NCBI GenBank assembly: GCA_016858145.1
Contig: JAEHOE010000001.1
Span: 3,906,001 to 3,970,000, forward strand
Length of the DNA stretch: 64,000 nt
Reading direction: 5' to 3'
Source of the DNA: Edaphochlamys debaryana
Lineage: Eukaryota; Chlorophyta; Chlorophyceae; Chlamydomonadales
In this document: positions 31,206 to 46,600 of the stretch, piece after piece
Layout: the number at the start of each line of letters is the position of its first letter
How positions within the stretch are numbered: position 1 is the first letter of the stretch
Translations under genes and position numbers: made by a program
The notes under the pieces: generated by a model
What the model was told of the DNA's origin: nothing
Seen by the model: the letters and a program-made list of their open reading frames with translations, nothing else
Database searches by the model: none

Positions 31206-34164
31206 TTACAGCGGAGACTCATCAATGAGTTCACCAGCGCCCCCCTGTTCACCCACAGCCTCCGCCCTCACCTCCTGGAACTTGGCCACGGCGTGGGCCG
31301 GCACCTGCGGCAGCACACACGGAGGAGGGAGGAGTGGGCAGGGCAACGAGCTCAAGGTCCAGGGCCGGATGTCGCTCCTCACGGGTGGAGGCAGCCTCGC
31401 GGGGACAGGCCAGACGCAAGGCCCAGTGAGGCTGCGGGAGTGCCGCCGGATGCCGGACCCACCACGAGCAGCGTCTTCATGTTGCCCGACACCTCCTTGA
31501 TCTTGAGGTAGCGGCCGCGGTCGTTCATGCGCGCGTCGAAGAAGAAGTGCTTGGAGCCCACGGACAGCACCGGGCCGCCCTCCTTGCTCCTGCACATCGC
31601 AAGGGGGCAGGGAGAGGTTGACGCTCAAAGCCGGCGTGGTCAGCATTTGTGTGCGCGCTCTCCCGCCCCCGGCGCCCAAGCTACCGGTATGCCCGTCCGA
31701 GGCCCGCGCTCACACGTCCAGGGTCACGGTGTCCGGCTTGGAGGTGAGCGCCAAGCCGCTGGACATCTCCACCGGCTGCAGAGAAATATGGAGGATGCAA
31801 TGAGTCCGGCAAAGGCAGCAGGGCCAAGAGCGCCCCTAGCAGGCCGGAGAGGGGAACCGCGGTCGAGCAACTAGCCAACTCACCGGGAGGCCCGTCTGGT
31901 TGAGCCAGTTGGCGATTTTCTGCAGGGGGCAGGAGGGCAATGGCAGTGGAGTTGTTGTTTAGGGCGGCACGCGCACCAGCCCTTGACTTTGAGGGTAGCC
32001 TTGTCAACCCGTTATGTCCCCTTGTAGTTGCGGCGCACGCATACCCCCGAAGCATGCAGGACATTTCGCGGCTGCTCTTTGCGATCCTCGCCTGCTGCTT
32101 GCATCCTTCCTGCTGTTCGTTCTCTGTCCCCGTCTCTGCCCACCGCTGCCGAGCCCTGCGCCCACCTCGAAGCTCTCGCGAAAGGCCCGGATGTTGGCGT
32201 TGGCCCAGCCGGCGGGCACCATGAGGCTCGAGCCGCCTGGGGTGGAGACGGGGTAAGTCAGGCAACCTCAGCGCCTGTGACGCCTGAGAGAGCACGCAGG
32301 TGCAAACCCACGAACGAGGGCCGCCATGCAGGGGCTGGCAAGCGGCCTCCGCACCTGCCGGGTAGCCGCCGCCGCTCTCGAAGATGCGCAGGTAGCGCCC
32401 CCGGTCGTTCTCCCCGCAGGAGAAGTTGAAGACCTTGGACTCCACGACCACATCCCGCGACTGCGGCCCGGGCCTGCGTTCCAGTAAGGGGCAAGAGCGG
32501 TGCAGTCAGTGCCCTCTGGTGAGTTATCTGTAGAGGTGTCGCCCTCTGGGGGCCTATCCTGTGGGGCGTTAGGGCGGCTGCGGTTGGAGGCTTGTCTTCT
32601 TTGGATTGGTTGCACCGCTAGAGAGCATGTTGGACCCGTGAAAGTCTGCTGTGAGTGCATGCCTTGCCGTGGCCCCGCCTCTCACTCATCCGCATGCACG
32701 GGTTATGCCCGTCAGGGCAGCACACGAGCGCAGCGTCAGGTCCTCCAGCCTTTCGTTGGAAGGCACACCCGCCACGGCGTAAGCCCAGGCTGGTTCACCC
32801 CGCCAATGCCGCTGGCGTGGCCAATGCCACCACACCGCGATCTCCAGCTTCTGCTTCAAACCAGACCCCCCACGCCGCAGGTGACCCGCCCGCAGGCCAC
32901 ACGCTCACCCGTCCGTGTTCATGTAGAAGCTGCGGAGGGGTAGGGGAGCAGGGTGGGAGGGCGGAAGAGGGCTTCAGGACACTACACAACCCTTCACTAC
33001 GTCATGGAGACGCCGAGCAAAAAGTTGCAGCAAGGAGGACCCGTGACTCACTCAAACAGCTGGATGGTTGACGGGACGTGAAGGAGAGATGGCGGTTGCG
33101 AGGGAGGCGATGCCGGGGTTAGTCGGAAGCTACGGACTGTTGTGTCAACGACGAGGGGTGTGCTAGACTGGGCAGGCCTGGGACCAACCTGGATGAAGCT
33201 GTGCAGGCCGGAAAGCGGGACCACGACGCTGCTCTTCGGCCGATATTTACCTGCAGACGGAGGATCAAGGTGTCAAAAGACAGAGTGGGCCACAACCCAT
33301 TACCAACTGCCACTAACGTCGGCAGCAGCAAGCAACCGCTTGTCTGACACCAGCCCCGCGTTGCCAGCACATACCAGCCAGACCACACAGACAACTAACG
33401 CTGCCTGACTCCCGCTAACCTGAACGCGCCCGCAAGCTACCGCCTGGCCCTGACACGGACAGCTCAGCCGTGACTCCGCTCACCCTTCTCCGCAATCTTG
33501 ATATACTTGCCGCGCCCATTCTCCTTCAGGTCCAGGTAGAAGATCTTGTTTTGAACTGCAGGCGGTGTCGAGTACTGACTTCAGAGGTACGACGGAGCTA
33601 AAACGGGTTTGGACGCGCTACGCGACACAAATACGTCGGACCCTTGGACCTCGAGAGCTAGCGAGCCAGCACCCCAAGGACAGAATTGGGCGCCCATGAA
33701 TACGTCTGACACGTGAGGCAGTCAGGCTGCGCGGCGCCGGGCTCGCGCGTTCGCGTCGAGAGGGCGGCCAGTTGCCGGGGCCCCAACCGGATGATTTCAG
33801 TGTACACGCCCATTGCAGCAGACATGTTTCTGCTCCAGGAACAGCTTGTGCTGTGGCGCTCCGTCCTCCCGCTGTCAGGTGAAACCCGCTGCCGACCCCG
33901 ACTGGCAATCGACAGCGGGCGAGGTGCCAGATCCGAGGCAGCCCGCCGAAACGCACAGCGCTCTGGCCATTGCATGTAGCAGGGACTAGATGGAACGCGG
34001 GAGCGCGCTGAGCGACGTACTCCTAGTTAAGGACAATTGCCCCGCAGCGTACCCTTGAGCACGTCCGATAGCAGTTCCGTGTCACCACCCATCAGCGCTT
34101 GTGGAGGGCCATGCATGCCGGGTGGCGGTCCTGGCGGAGGCATCGGAGGAGGCGCTCGCAGCAT
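31206..34164 (-). CDS. PURA: PUR-alpha family single-stranded nucleic-acid-binding protein
   Basis: Exons: 34164-34053, 33555-33484, 33250-33189, 33059-33052, 32929-32909, 32473-32355, 32236-32166, 31919-31884, 31775-31714, 31589-31463, 31304-31206; 262 aa. Three PUR repeats are visible: FYLDLKENGRGKYIKI with VVVPLSGLHSFI; FNFSCGENDRGRYLRI with SLMVPAGWANANIRAF; and FFFDARMNDRGRYLKI with a final VPAHAVAKFQEV. Before them is a Pro/Met/Gly-rich leader with LLSDVLKG. This order and length match plant PUR-alpha, a protein that binds purine-rich single-stranded DNA or RNA and acts in transcription or mRNA transport. Exon 4 is only 8 nt; without it the segment LFDFYMNTD is not formed. The stop codon overlaps a TGTAA motif (31210-31206), so the 3' UTR may be extremely short or the signal lies elsewhere. 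Confidence 0.9.
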
Positions 34165-35947
34165 CGCGTCGCCCAGTGTTCTAGGACTAGGACAGTGGAG
34201 CCGGTTGATGTGATGGGTGATCAGTGTATAGCACCTATACTAGCGAGTGCGGAAAGGCTAGGCACGCGTTTCTAAACACTTGCATTGATACGGCGCGTGC
34301 GGCATGCTCTGTCCAGACTGTCGCCTCCCCCCACCCAGCAGTGCTTCAGACGTATGTACACAAGCAGACACAACATTTTGATTATAGGAAGGGGAGTGGA
34401 TGAGGGCTGCAAAAGCGAGGCGCTGGCGCCGAGGCGTTTCAAGGCCCCTCTGCCCTATACATAGCAAGACATGCCTTTCTGAGAACTTCAGCAAAAACGG
34501 CGTAATGCGGGTGGCTTGCAGGACACTCGATAGTCAAGCGCCTCGGCTTGTTGCGTTCCAGTTGCGGTTCCAGTGAGTGCCTCCGACTGGTAGATGCCAG
34601 TGATCTGCCCTTGTTCGAACCTGCGGGCGCCTTTCTGGGTTGGGAAATAGAACACATTTCCTGTCCTGACCGTGCAACTGAAGCGACATACCTGCCTCTG
34701 TGTACTTCACGCAGCATTGCACAGGTATCGCGGTAACGGGCCAACCTCTGGAGGTTTCACCCGCTCCAAACCCGCAACATTGTGTACACAGGACCTCCAG
34801 CCAACGAGGGCTGGGGATCAAGGACTGCGAAGGCTGGGGATTGGAGAAAGCCTCGGGAACTTAGGCTCTTGGGCAACCGTCACTTCGTGTGGACATCTCG
34901 GTGCACCGGTCGGTGCCTGGGCGACAGCGTGACCGGGCGTGCCCAGTCCGGAGTCCGCCCCAGCGAGCAGTTTCGGAATTGCGTCAGCCCCTCAGCCGCT
35001 TGGGGCACGGGCGGGGTAAAGAAGTAAAGAACAAGAAGCTTCCTGCTTGGAGAGCCTGGGAGGTGACGGGGGGCCTGGAGCCGAGCGTGGCTTCGCCAGC
35101 CCCCCGGCCCATACGCGCCGCGTGGATGAGGTCCCCCAGTCAGGTCTCAACCGCCCCTGACGCTCTGAGGCCGCGCTCTGCGAGTACTAGTTCCTCAAGC
35201 CTCGTGGTTGGGCCCGGGTGACCACTGACGGATCTGTTTCCACGCACGCAGGGCGCCTGATAGAGTGCCTGCCTGATGCCGGGAGGTCTCGTGCACTGAG
35301 CAGCCATAACCGGATCGGGTATGGGCGCGTGGGCGGCCTCGTGCCCGTGCCCTCATTGCAACTGCATGCGAGTGCATTCAGCCTGCTCGTCGCTCCAGCA
35401 GACAGGGGCTGTACCGCCGGCGGAGGCAGGCGCTCAGCCCAGAAAAGCTCTTCTCACATCTTACATCCGCGCGCGGAAGGTATCCATTGCCCCCCTTACG
35501 CCTCCGGCCAGCCCCAGGGGCCCCCGTCCGAGTGCCACAACCTAGGCGGCACGCTCCGCCGCTCACAGCACGGCTCCGCGCCATGAGCAGCTCCACGTGC
35601 TGTGCCGCCGCGTCCCCACTCTCAAACACGTCTGGGACGCCAGCACTTGGCCGCCCCAACCTGTCCTACGCACACTGTAGCCACCACAAAACTGCCGCTG
35701 GCCTCCGCGGCCACCCCACAACGTGCAACGCGCACTACCGCGCTGGTCTGATCTCTCGTCAACTGCCTCACTCGTCATCAAGTCAGCATCACGCCTAGTC
35801 CTACCTAAGCTCAACGCATGCGCAGCACGGCACGACGCGGAGAGCAACCCCCCCGGCCCCCTTGAACGCAGCCTCCTCCTGCGCCTGTGCCAGGCCTCGC
35901 CGCGACACGGTTGCGGGGAGTTGCACGCCCTAACGCGCGCTCAGCGC
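34165..35947. other. Intergenic region upstream of the PUR gene and downstream of phosphoglucomutase
   Basis: About 1.8 kb without a supportable gene. A reversed TGTAA motif at 35461-35465 probably ends the phosphoglucomutase transcript. Confidence 0.5.
35461..35465 (-). terminator. Candidate polyadenylation signal of the phosphoglucomutase gene
   Basis: TTACA on the plus strand, TGTAA on the gene strand, about 485 bases beyond the stop codon. Confidence 0.45.
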
Positions 35948-39850
<3,903 letters not shown>

Positions 39851-40280
39851 TGTAGGCCGGAGGCTGTGCGCAAGTGAGTGTCGTTTAGGTGCTATGCGAC
39901 TGGCTACATCAGGCCGAGGAGGGGGCCGTAGTGCAGTTTCCCGCAGGGGCCTGCTGGTGCTCGTCGCGTCCGGTCGCGAGCGGCATCACCTGCTGCGAGT
40001 GGCCGCGCGAGCACCACGAGTAGTCTGAGTGAGACGCATTTTGAAGCTGCGTAAAAGCAGCGGGCAGGGGCGAGGGCCAGGGGAAAAGGGGTCGCGCGAC
40101 GCACGGCATGGGGCTCCCGAAGGTGAGCGGAGGAGGAGGTGCCGACCACCTAAGCTACCCCGACCGCTCAACCCACGTCGTTTGGCATCGAATCCAGTAG
40201 CTCCAACTCCAAACCACGTTCCACGGGTAGCAAGAGCACCTCAAGCCTCAGCATCCCTAGCATCCATCCAGAGTTCCAGA
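39851..40280. promoter_or_regulatory. Divergent promoter region, phosphoglucomutase / mTERF-like gene
   Basis: The two start codons are 430 bases apart and point away from each other; both products carry plastid-type presequences. No clear TATA element or conserved motif was seen. Confidence 0.5.
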
Positions 40281-41981
40281 ATGTCGCTTGCTCGTGGAGC
40301 CCGGCACGCCCTCACGAGGGACAGCTCAAATGTCGTTGCTCGCAGGGTATGTGTGGGGCTGAAACATCTGGTCACCAGACAAGGGCTCCGTGTCGACACC
40401 AGGTTCGCCGGTTTCGCAGGCGTCCTTCAGGCCATGCCCTCGTGTTCGATACGGGAGTTTCAATGCAGGTATGGGCAGGCCAGGTGGAAGGATGCAAGCT
40501 GTCCAGATCTCTTTTGGCGCATGTCTCAAAGGACCTCCGCCCGCTGCGAGCCTTGCCTTGCGGCTCATGCTGCGCCTTGGCACCTGCCTGCGTGATCGCA
40601 CAGGGTCCTCCGTCCGGGTGAGTGCCACGCCAGCACCCCGGTCAGATGGAGGGATGTTCGACATCAAGCAGCTATCGGACGTCATCAGCGCTACGGCGAT
40701 CGACGGCGCTGAGCGTGAGCATGGGAGTGGGGGGAGTGAGAGGGTAGAGGAGACGAAGGGGGAGGGTAGAGGAGAGGGGAGGAGGGCAGCAGAAGGGAGG
40801 TGAGACGAGGGGAGGACAGGGGAAGAGACGAGAGAAGGGGGAGGAGGGAATGGCATGGAGGCTTCCGTTGGAAGAGCGTCACCTTGCCGGCCGTGCGGCA
40901 GCGCGCCGCTCAGCTGCACGCGGCCGCGGGACGGCCTGCTCGCACTCAGCATCGTGGAGCGTCGTGAGCCTATCACGCAGCAGCCGCGCGCCATGCCAGG
41001 AGCACGGCCAAGCGGGACCTGGGCGGCCCCAGTCCCCGAGTCCCTGCCTTGAATTGCACAGCGCCGAATCTCGCACCGTGCAGCGGGTCCCCTAGCAAGG
41101 GGACGGGGGTCTGGCTGGCGGGTCCCGCGCGGCCAGGGGCGAGGGGCTCGCAGCGGAGGCGCGTGCGGGGCAGGCGACCGCTGGTACCTGGCCCCAGCTA
41201 GCACCCCGACCTGCTCGAGCCACTCGGTCGAGCTGACCCCCTCCGTCCCGCCCCCGCCCTCCCTCGCCCTCCCCCTCCTCGCCCCCCAGAGCAGCACAAC
41301 CTGGAGCAGGTGGCGGGGGCGCTGGGGGAGTCTGTGGCCACCATCAAGAACATGGCCTTCCGGCAGAAGGCGCTGCTGGGGGTGGATGCGGCGGAGGTGC
41401 GGGGCCGCGTGGAGCAGGTGGCGGAGATTGTGGGGGTGAGTGGGGTGGACAAGGGAGGGGGAGCGAGAGGCGGGGGGCGCTGCTTGGGGCGGAAGGCCGC
41501 GAGGGCGCGCGAGGCTCAGCAGGCCATGCAAGGTGATGCAGCGCTTGCACGCCCATGCCCTTCCCCGGAGCCTGGGCTGACCCGCACTGGGGCCTCAGCC
41601 AGGGGCCCCTGGCCATCATCACCTGCGCCCCTCGCACCGCTCCACCGCGCCCTCTCCGTACCCACATGCGTTCCACGTCCCCCACCCCGTGCCCCCACCC
41701 CACCCGACCCCATACCCATCCGGCGCCAGGTGCCGTACGAGAAGGCCCGGCGCATGTGCGTGATCCAGCCCATGCTGCTCACGGAGCCCAAGCGCAACGC
41801 CGAGGCGCTGGAGTACGGCCTGCGGATCATCTGCCACGATCTGGCGGCGCCCAAGGAGGAGATCGTGGATCTCATCATCGCCAACCCCAGCATCCTGCAC
41901 GGCCGCCAGATGCGGCTGAGTGTGGCGGACATGGCGCACCTGGCCATGCTGAGGGAGCCCAAGAGCCGCATCGTGGACTGA
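40281..41981 (+). CDS. Small plastid-targeted helical protein, mTERF-like
   Basis: Model: 40281-40346, 40420-40468, 40604-40714, 41290-41435, 41730-41981; 207 aa. The N-terminus (about 1-46) is Arg/Ser/Ala-rich without acids and ends SSVRVSA, a classical algal transit-peptide end. The mature part is all-helical in appearance: MFDIKQLSDVISATAIDGAE, then two units with the pattern helix-Gly-Val-Pro-helix-xxPxLL: VEQVAEIVGVPYEKARRM with IQPMLL, and APKEEIVDLIIANPSIL. These resemble mTERF repeats of organelle nucleic-acid-binding proteins, but the protein is far shorter than usual mTERFs, so it may be a related two-repeat form or a chance likeness. Gene structure is well supported; function is a guess. 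Intron 3 contains a long purine-only-like tract. Confidence 0.72.
40716..40853 (+). repeat. Purine-rich tract in intron 3 of the mTERF-like gene
   Basis: About 140 bases made almost wholly of A and G on the plus strand (GGGGGAGGGTAGAGGAGAGG and similar). Such mirror-like tracts can form triplex DNA. Confidence 0.7.
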
Positions 41982-42554
41982 GGAGGACGGAGGAGACGGG
42001 GTGGGGTGGAGAGGGTGGGGTGGGGTCTTAGCTGGGGGTCTAGATGAAGTGCAGGGCGGAGGTGCCTGGGCCTGGTGTGGTGGCCTGGCTTGAGCAAGCA
42101 CGCCGGGCGCCCGGACAGCAGGGGGACATTGGGTCTGGAGTGAGGGTGTGGGGGTAAGGCCTTGGGGGCTCCCAAGGTGTGTATCATACTCGGACGTGAG
42201 CTTACTCGTTCGGATCGCGGTTGTACTGGTGTCGGACACACCGCTTGGTGCGGGTGAAGGCCAACGCAAGTAACGCTCTGTGTACGTGATTGCTGGTGCT
42301 GATGCTGGGTGTTTGGTGCGTCGCGAGCACTAGGCTGTGGAGGATGTATGTGGAGCTGGGTGGTGGCCGCAGCTTGAGTTGCAAACGGCTCGCTGGTCCA
42401 GAAGCACCCCTGCGCTTGCAGCGTGTGCGCGAAGCGGGGCCCATGCCCACTCCACAGCCTGCATGCCCTATCCGGTACTTCATGGCCCCAGACCTCACAG
42501 CCTGCGAGTTCAGTACCCCACAGCCAGCAGACGCCTGCACGCACAGGCTGGGGG

Positions 42555-42645
42555 CCCCTGCCCCTCTGTCGCGGACCACTTGCGATTGGCTGCCAACTCA
42601 CGTCGTTCAGCTGCTGTGCATCTCGCTGGGGTCCCCTCAATGCCC
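42555..42645 (+). repeat. Dispersed repeat, copy A
   Basis: Nearly identical to 49793-49883, 7 kb away in the same orientation. The differences seen are a three-base insertion (CAC) and one substitution before the match ends. It includes GACCACTTGCGATTGGCTGC. Probably a fragment of a repeat family. Confidence 0.85.
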
Positions 42646-42806
42646 CTCATGGTTGGCTTAACAAGCGGGGCGCCCCCATGGGGGCGGAAAAGGGCTGAGC
42701 CCCTCACCCATCTGCTACGCGACCCATTCCCCGTGGTAACCGTGGGCGCACAGCGGACACACCGCCTCCAGCGTGGTCTTCACAACGGAATTGGTCTTCA
42801 TGGCAG

Positions 42807-42837
42807 CTCCCGCGGGGCCTGTTGGTCCCCGCGGGAG
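42807..42837. repeat. GC-rich hairpin with 11-bp perfect stem
   Basis: Arms CTCCCGCGGGG and CCCCGCGGGAG around a 9-base loop. No coding context that would turn it into a known attenuator; no T-run follows. Confidence 0.7.
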
Positions 42838-43634
42838 TCTGTGGTGCTATGCGAACTGAAGTGTGAGTGTGAGCTTCGGAAAATAGAACGGCCTCGCAGC
42901 GCCTGGTTACACAGATTCCGTGTCCACCGGGCTGCGACCTGCCGCCACCATCTACTGCACGAGCCAGCGCGCGCCCCGGAACGGCGGGCGTTCTCGGGGC
43001 TGTGAGCGGCGCAACAGGTCCGTACGTTCCGTCCCAGCAGGAGGGCACCTAACACCAGGGCAGCCCTAGGCAAACCCATCTCATCACCCCACATCAAACG
43101 CCCACGCACCCCACCACCAGTGCAGTGCAAGGCTTCTCTGTTCCTCAAAGCCTGTGCGAGCCCCCGAGGCGGTCCACCCCGCCCGTTGACCACATCTCTA
43201 ACCGGCGGCCCCGCATCGCTGTCTGTCCAATGCGTGCCCCGCCTCGCGCCGCGGACCGCCCTGCACCCGCCAGGTGCCTGGCGCCGTCCGCGGACCTGCC
43301 CTCCTGTGCCCATGCGTCCGCCCACACCGCCGCCCAGCGCTCCTCAGCTTGTCCGGCCTCGCGCTGGCGGCCCGAGCTTCTGCAACCTCGCGCAGCCTAC
43401 CGACCGCCGCCACCCCCCGACGTCGCAAGGAGCTGCGACGGCCGTCGGCAGGCGCCTCGCCCCATCCAGGATTGACCCCGCCAGCAGCAGCCCAGCCTCC
43501 AGGGCTCGCCACACGCGCTGACGCTTCCGTGCCGGGAGCCTCGGCTGCCTGGGCCCACGCCGTTGCCCTGCGGCCGGCTCCCCGCCTCCGCCCTCCACTC
43601 CTTAGCCTCCGCCTCCCCCGCCGCCGCCTCCCGC

Positions 43635-46600
43635 CTAGGAGCTCGAGTGCTGCTGCGGCAGCGGCACGTTGACCAGGCGCGCCAGCAGCTGCAGCACCTC
43701 GGCGGGGTCGTTCAGGTAGAAGGGCGCGCGGCTGGGCTTCTGGCCCACCGTGCACGCAAACACCTGCAGAGGGCGAGGACGAGGCGAAGGGGAGGGGGCG
43801 GGGCGCGGTCAGTGCTCCGTCATCACCTGCCCGCCCACCCTCCTTTGGCACCCCTCCGCTAGCCAAGCCCAAGCCCGCGTGCTGCCCGCACTGACGACCG
43901 GTACAAACAGACGTGGCTGGGCAGGGAGGCTGCAATTACCGCCAGCACACAGCCCGCTCCCCGCCCCCCCACACCCCACACCCCGCTCCCCACCTCGGCC
44001 GTCATGGAGGGCGACGACTTCATGAGGTTGTCGATGGACGTGTACATGTCCTCGTCGCTGCGGTCGTCGCCGATGCACAGCATGAAGTCGGGGCCGCCCG
44101 CGGCCGCGGCCGCTGCCGAGGGCTCCGCGGCCGCCGAGGCCGCCGCCGCCGAGGCCACGGCCGAGGCCAGCAGGCGCTCCAGCGCGCGGCCCTTGGACAC
44201 GCCCTGCGGCTTGATCTCCACGTTCCCCTGCCCCCCCACGATCTCCACCGGCTTGTTGGACAGCACCCCCTCCAGGTGGTCCAGCAGCTCCTTGGCCTGG
44301 TGGGGGGGGGAGGGGCGAGCAGGTTGGTGGTGGAGTTTGGGATGAGACTGGGCCTCACGGTGGCCCAGCCGCAACCCAGCCCAGCCGCAGGTGATCTCCC
44401 CGCGATTGCCCCCTGCCCCCCCCCCCCCTCCTCCTCCGCACCTGCCAGGCCCCGAAGTCCGGGTCCGCGTCCCGGTAGTGCCACACCAGGGAGCTCTCCT
44501 TGGCCTCCACGCTGGAGCCGTCCGTGCTCTCCACGTACTGCTGCAGGATGGGCGCCGCCATCTTCTTCCAGGAGAAGTCGGCGTGCGGCACCAGCGTCTC
44601 CCAGGCGGCCGTGCCGATGGGGCGGTAGAAGAAGCCGTTCTCCGCCACCAGGCCCAGCGTGGGCTGGGGGGGAGAGGGGGGTGGGTGGGTGAGGGGGCGG
44701 GCTGAGCATCGAGGGGCGTGGGAGGAAGGTATGGACTGACGCCTCTGTTTGTGACTTCAGGGCTGACCCCAGCCCATGTCCTGCCGTGCAGCGTCATCAC
44801 CAGCTGCGCCTCTGCAGCGATCGACCTCGGCCGCTTGCTACAGGCGAAAGTACTCCTTGGCCCGCACCGGCGCCCCCTCCCACCCACACGCCCCCTCCGC
44901 ACCCTCGGCCAGCCCTCTCTTCCTCCCTGCTCTCCCTCACACCTCCCCCCCTCCCCCCCGCCCCCCTCACAATGGACGCGAACCAGTTGGCCAGGTCGGC
45001 CTTGGGGCTGGAGCTGAAGAGGAAGACCCGGTTGCGCGCGTCCCCCGCCAGCGCCCGCAGCACCGCCAGCAGCGGCTCCGAGGGCGCCAGGGTGAGCGAG
45101 GAGGCGCTGCCGCCCGTGAGCGTGCCGTCGTAGTCCAGGAAGAAGGCGCGGAAGGAGGAGCTGGGGGGGGAGGGAGGAGGGGGGGGGAGGTGAGGGGGGA
45201 CAGGGGGCAGGCTGGATGCGGAAGATGCGGCCAGGCCCCGCCTGGACCGGGCCCAGCGACTCCGTTGTACCTTGAGATGAGGGTCATGCGGCCGGCCTCT
45301 CCCTGGGCCGGGCTGCGCCCCCACTCTACCTGTACGCCCTGTCCATTCTCTCCTTTTCCCGTCCAACCCTCCCTAACCCCCCTCCCCAGCCTCCCGGCCC
45401 AACCCCCCGTCCGAGGCATCCCCCACCTGGCGTACGTGGACGCCACCACCCGCTCCTCCAGGCGCCGGAAGTTGGCGTCCAGCGCCACCATGCGGAACGT
45501 GTCCAGGCCCAGGCCCAGGCCGTAGCACTTCATGGCCACGTGGTTCTTGGTCACGCGCTGGGGGGCGGGGCGGGAGAGCGGTAGGGAGGCGGTGGGCGTG
45601 CGGGGCGTCGGCCGCTCGCCCAATCCGTCTGCTGCTCCTGCCCAGACCTCCCCTCTCCGTCCTCGGTCCCCGCCCTAGCTCGTGGCTGCAGCTGCACTTT
45701 GCTAACTCTCCTCCGTCCAGCGCCGTCCAGTCCACCCGCTCCCCAACCCCCTCATCCCGCCCCAGCACCCATCCCCCCGCCCCTCCCCATCCCCGCCACC
45801 ACACACCCCCTCCCTCCCCACCTGCAGGTCCGACACGAAGCTGGTGGCCCAGTAGGCCACCGTGTGCTGGCTCACGTAGCGCCAGTGCTTCTCGTGCCGC
45901 AGCTGCCGGTGCTCGCGGGGCAGCTTGATGGCGGCGTAGATGCCGTCGGCGGTGGACTCCACGGACCAGGGGTTGACGCGAATGGCGCCCGAGAGGGAGG
46001 GCGAGCAGCCCACGAACTCTTCGAGGGGGTGGGGGAGCAGGCGGGGCGGGGAGTGGGTGAGGGAAGAGGAGGGGGACAGGGGAGAGGGAGGAGAAAGGGA
46101 GGAGAAAGGGAGGAGGAGGAGGGTGGTGGAGGAGGCGAGCAGCCAGAAGCCCCCCGACCGGGGCCTCGCGTCGGCACGGCGTCATGACCTCCTACCCCCG
46201 CTGCAAGGCCCGAGAACATACGAGCTCTGTAGCCAGCAGCCTGCGAGGCCATGCGGCCCGCCTCCACAGCCCTGGCCCCCCACTCCCTTGGCCCCTCCTC
46301 CCCGCCCATCCGCTCACCCGACACCACGAGCATGCTCTCCCGCTTGAACCCGGCCCCCACGCCGCCGCCGTCCCAGCCGTCGGGCCCCTGCCGGCACACG
46401 ATGTACTCGTACGGCACCAGGTTCATGCCGTCACGTGTGGCCGTGACTACGGCGCAGTCGGCGATGGAGTAGAAGGCCATGCGCTCGTGCAGGGGCACGT
46501 GGCGCTCCAGGTACTGTACGGGCAGATACGCGCCCTTGCCGTACTTGCGGTTGATGGACTCGACCAGGTTGTTGACGCAGCGGTGCAGCTCCGTGATGTC

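Larger units (their letters stand above)
41982..43634. other. Intergenic region with dispersed-repeat fragment and palindromes
   Basis: Both flanking genes end here. It contains a 91-base copy of a dispersed repeat (42555-42645), a 16-bp perfect palindrome CGCCCCCATGGGGGCG at 42671-42686, and a hairpin with 11-bp perfect arms at 42807-42817 and 42827-42837. No gene recognised. Confidence 0.55.

Noticed and set aside
31250..31276. Extra intron near the end of the PUR gene (GAG|GTGAGG to AACAG)
   Set aside because: It would be only about 27 bases, too short; reading through gives the same frame and stop.
42715..42801. 28-residue minus-strand ORF with a CPLC motif
   Set aside because: Too short and isolated; a single CxxC is weak evidence for a zinc protein or last exon.
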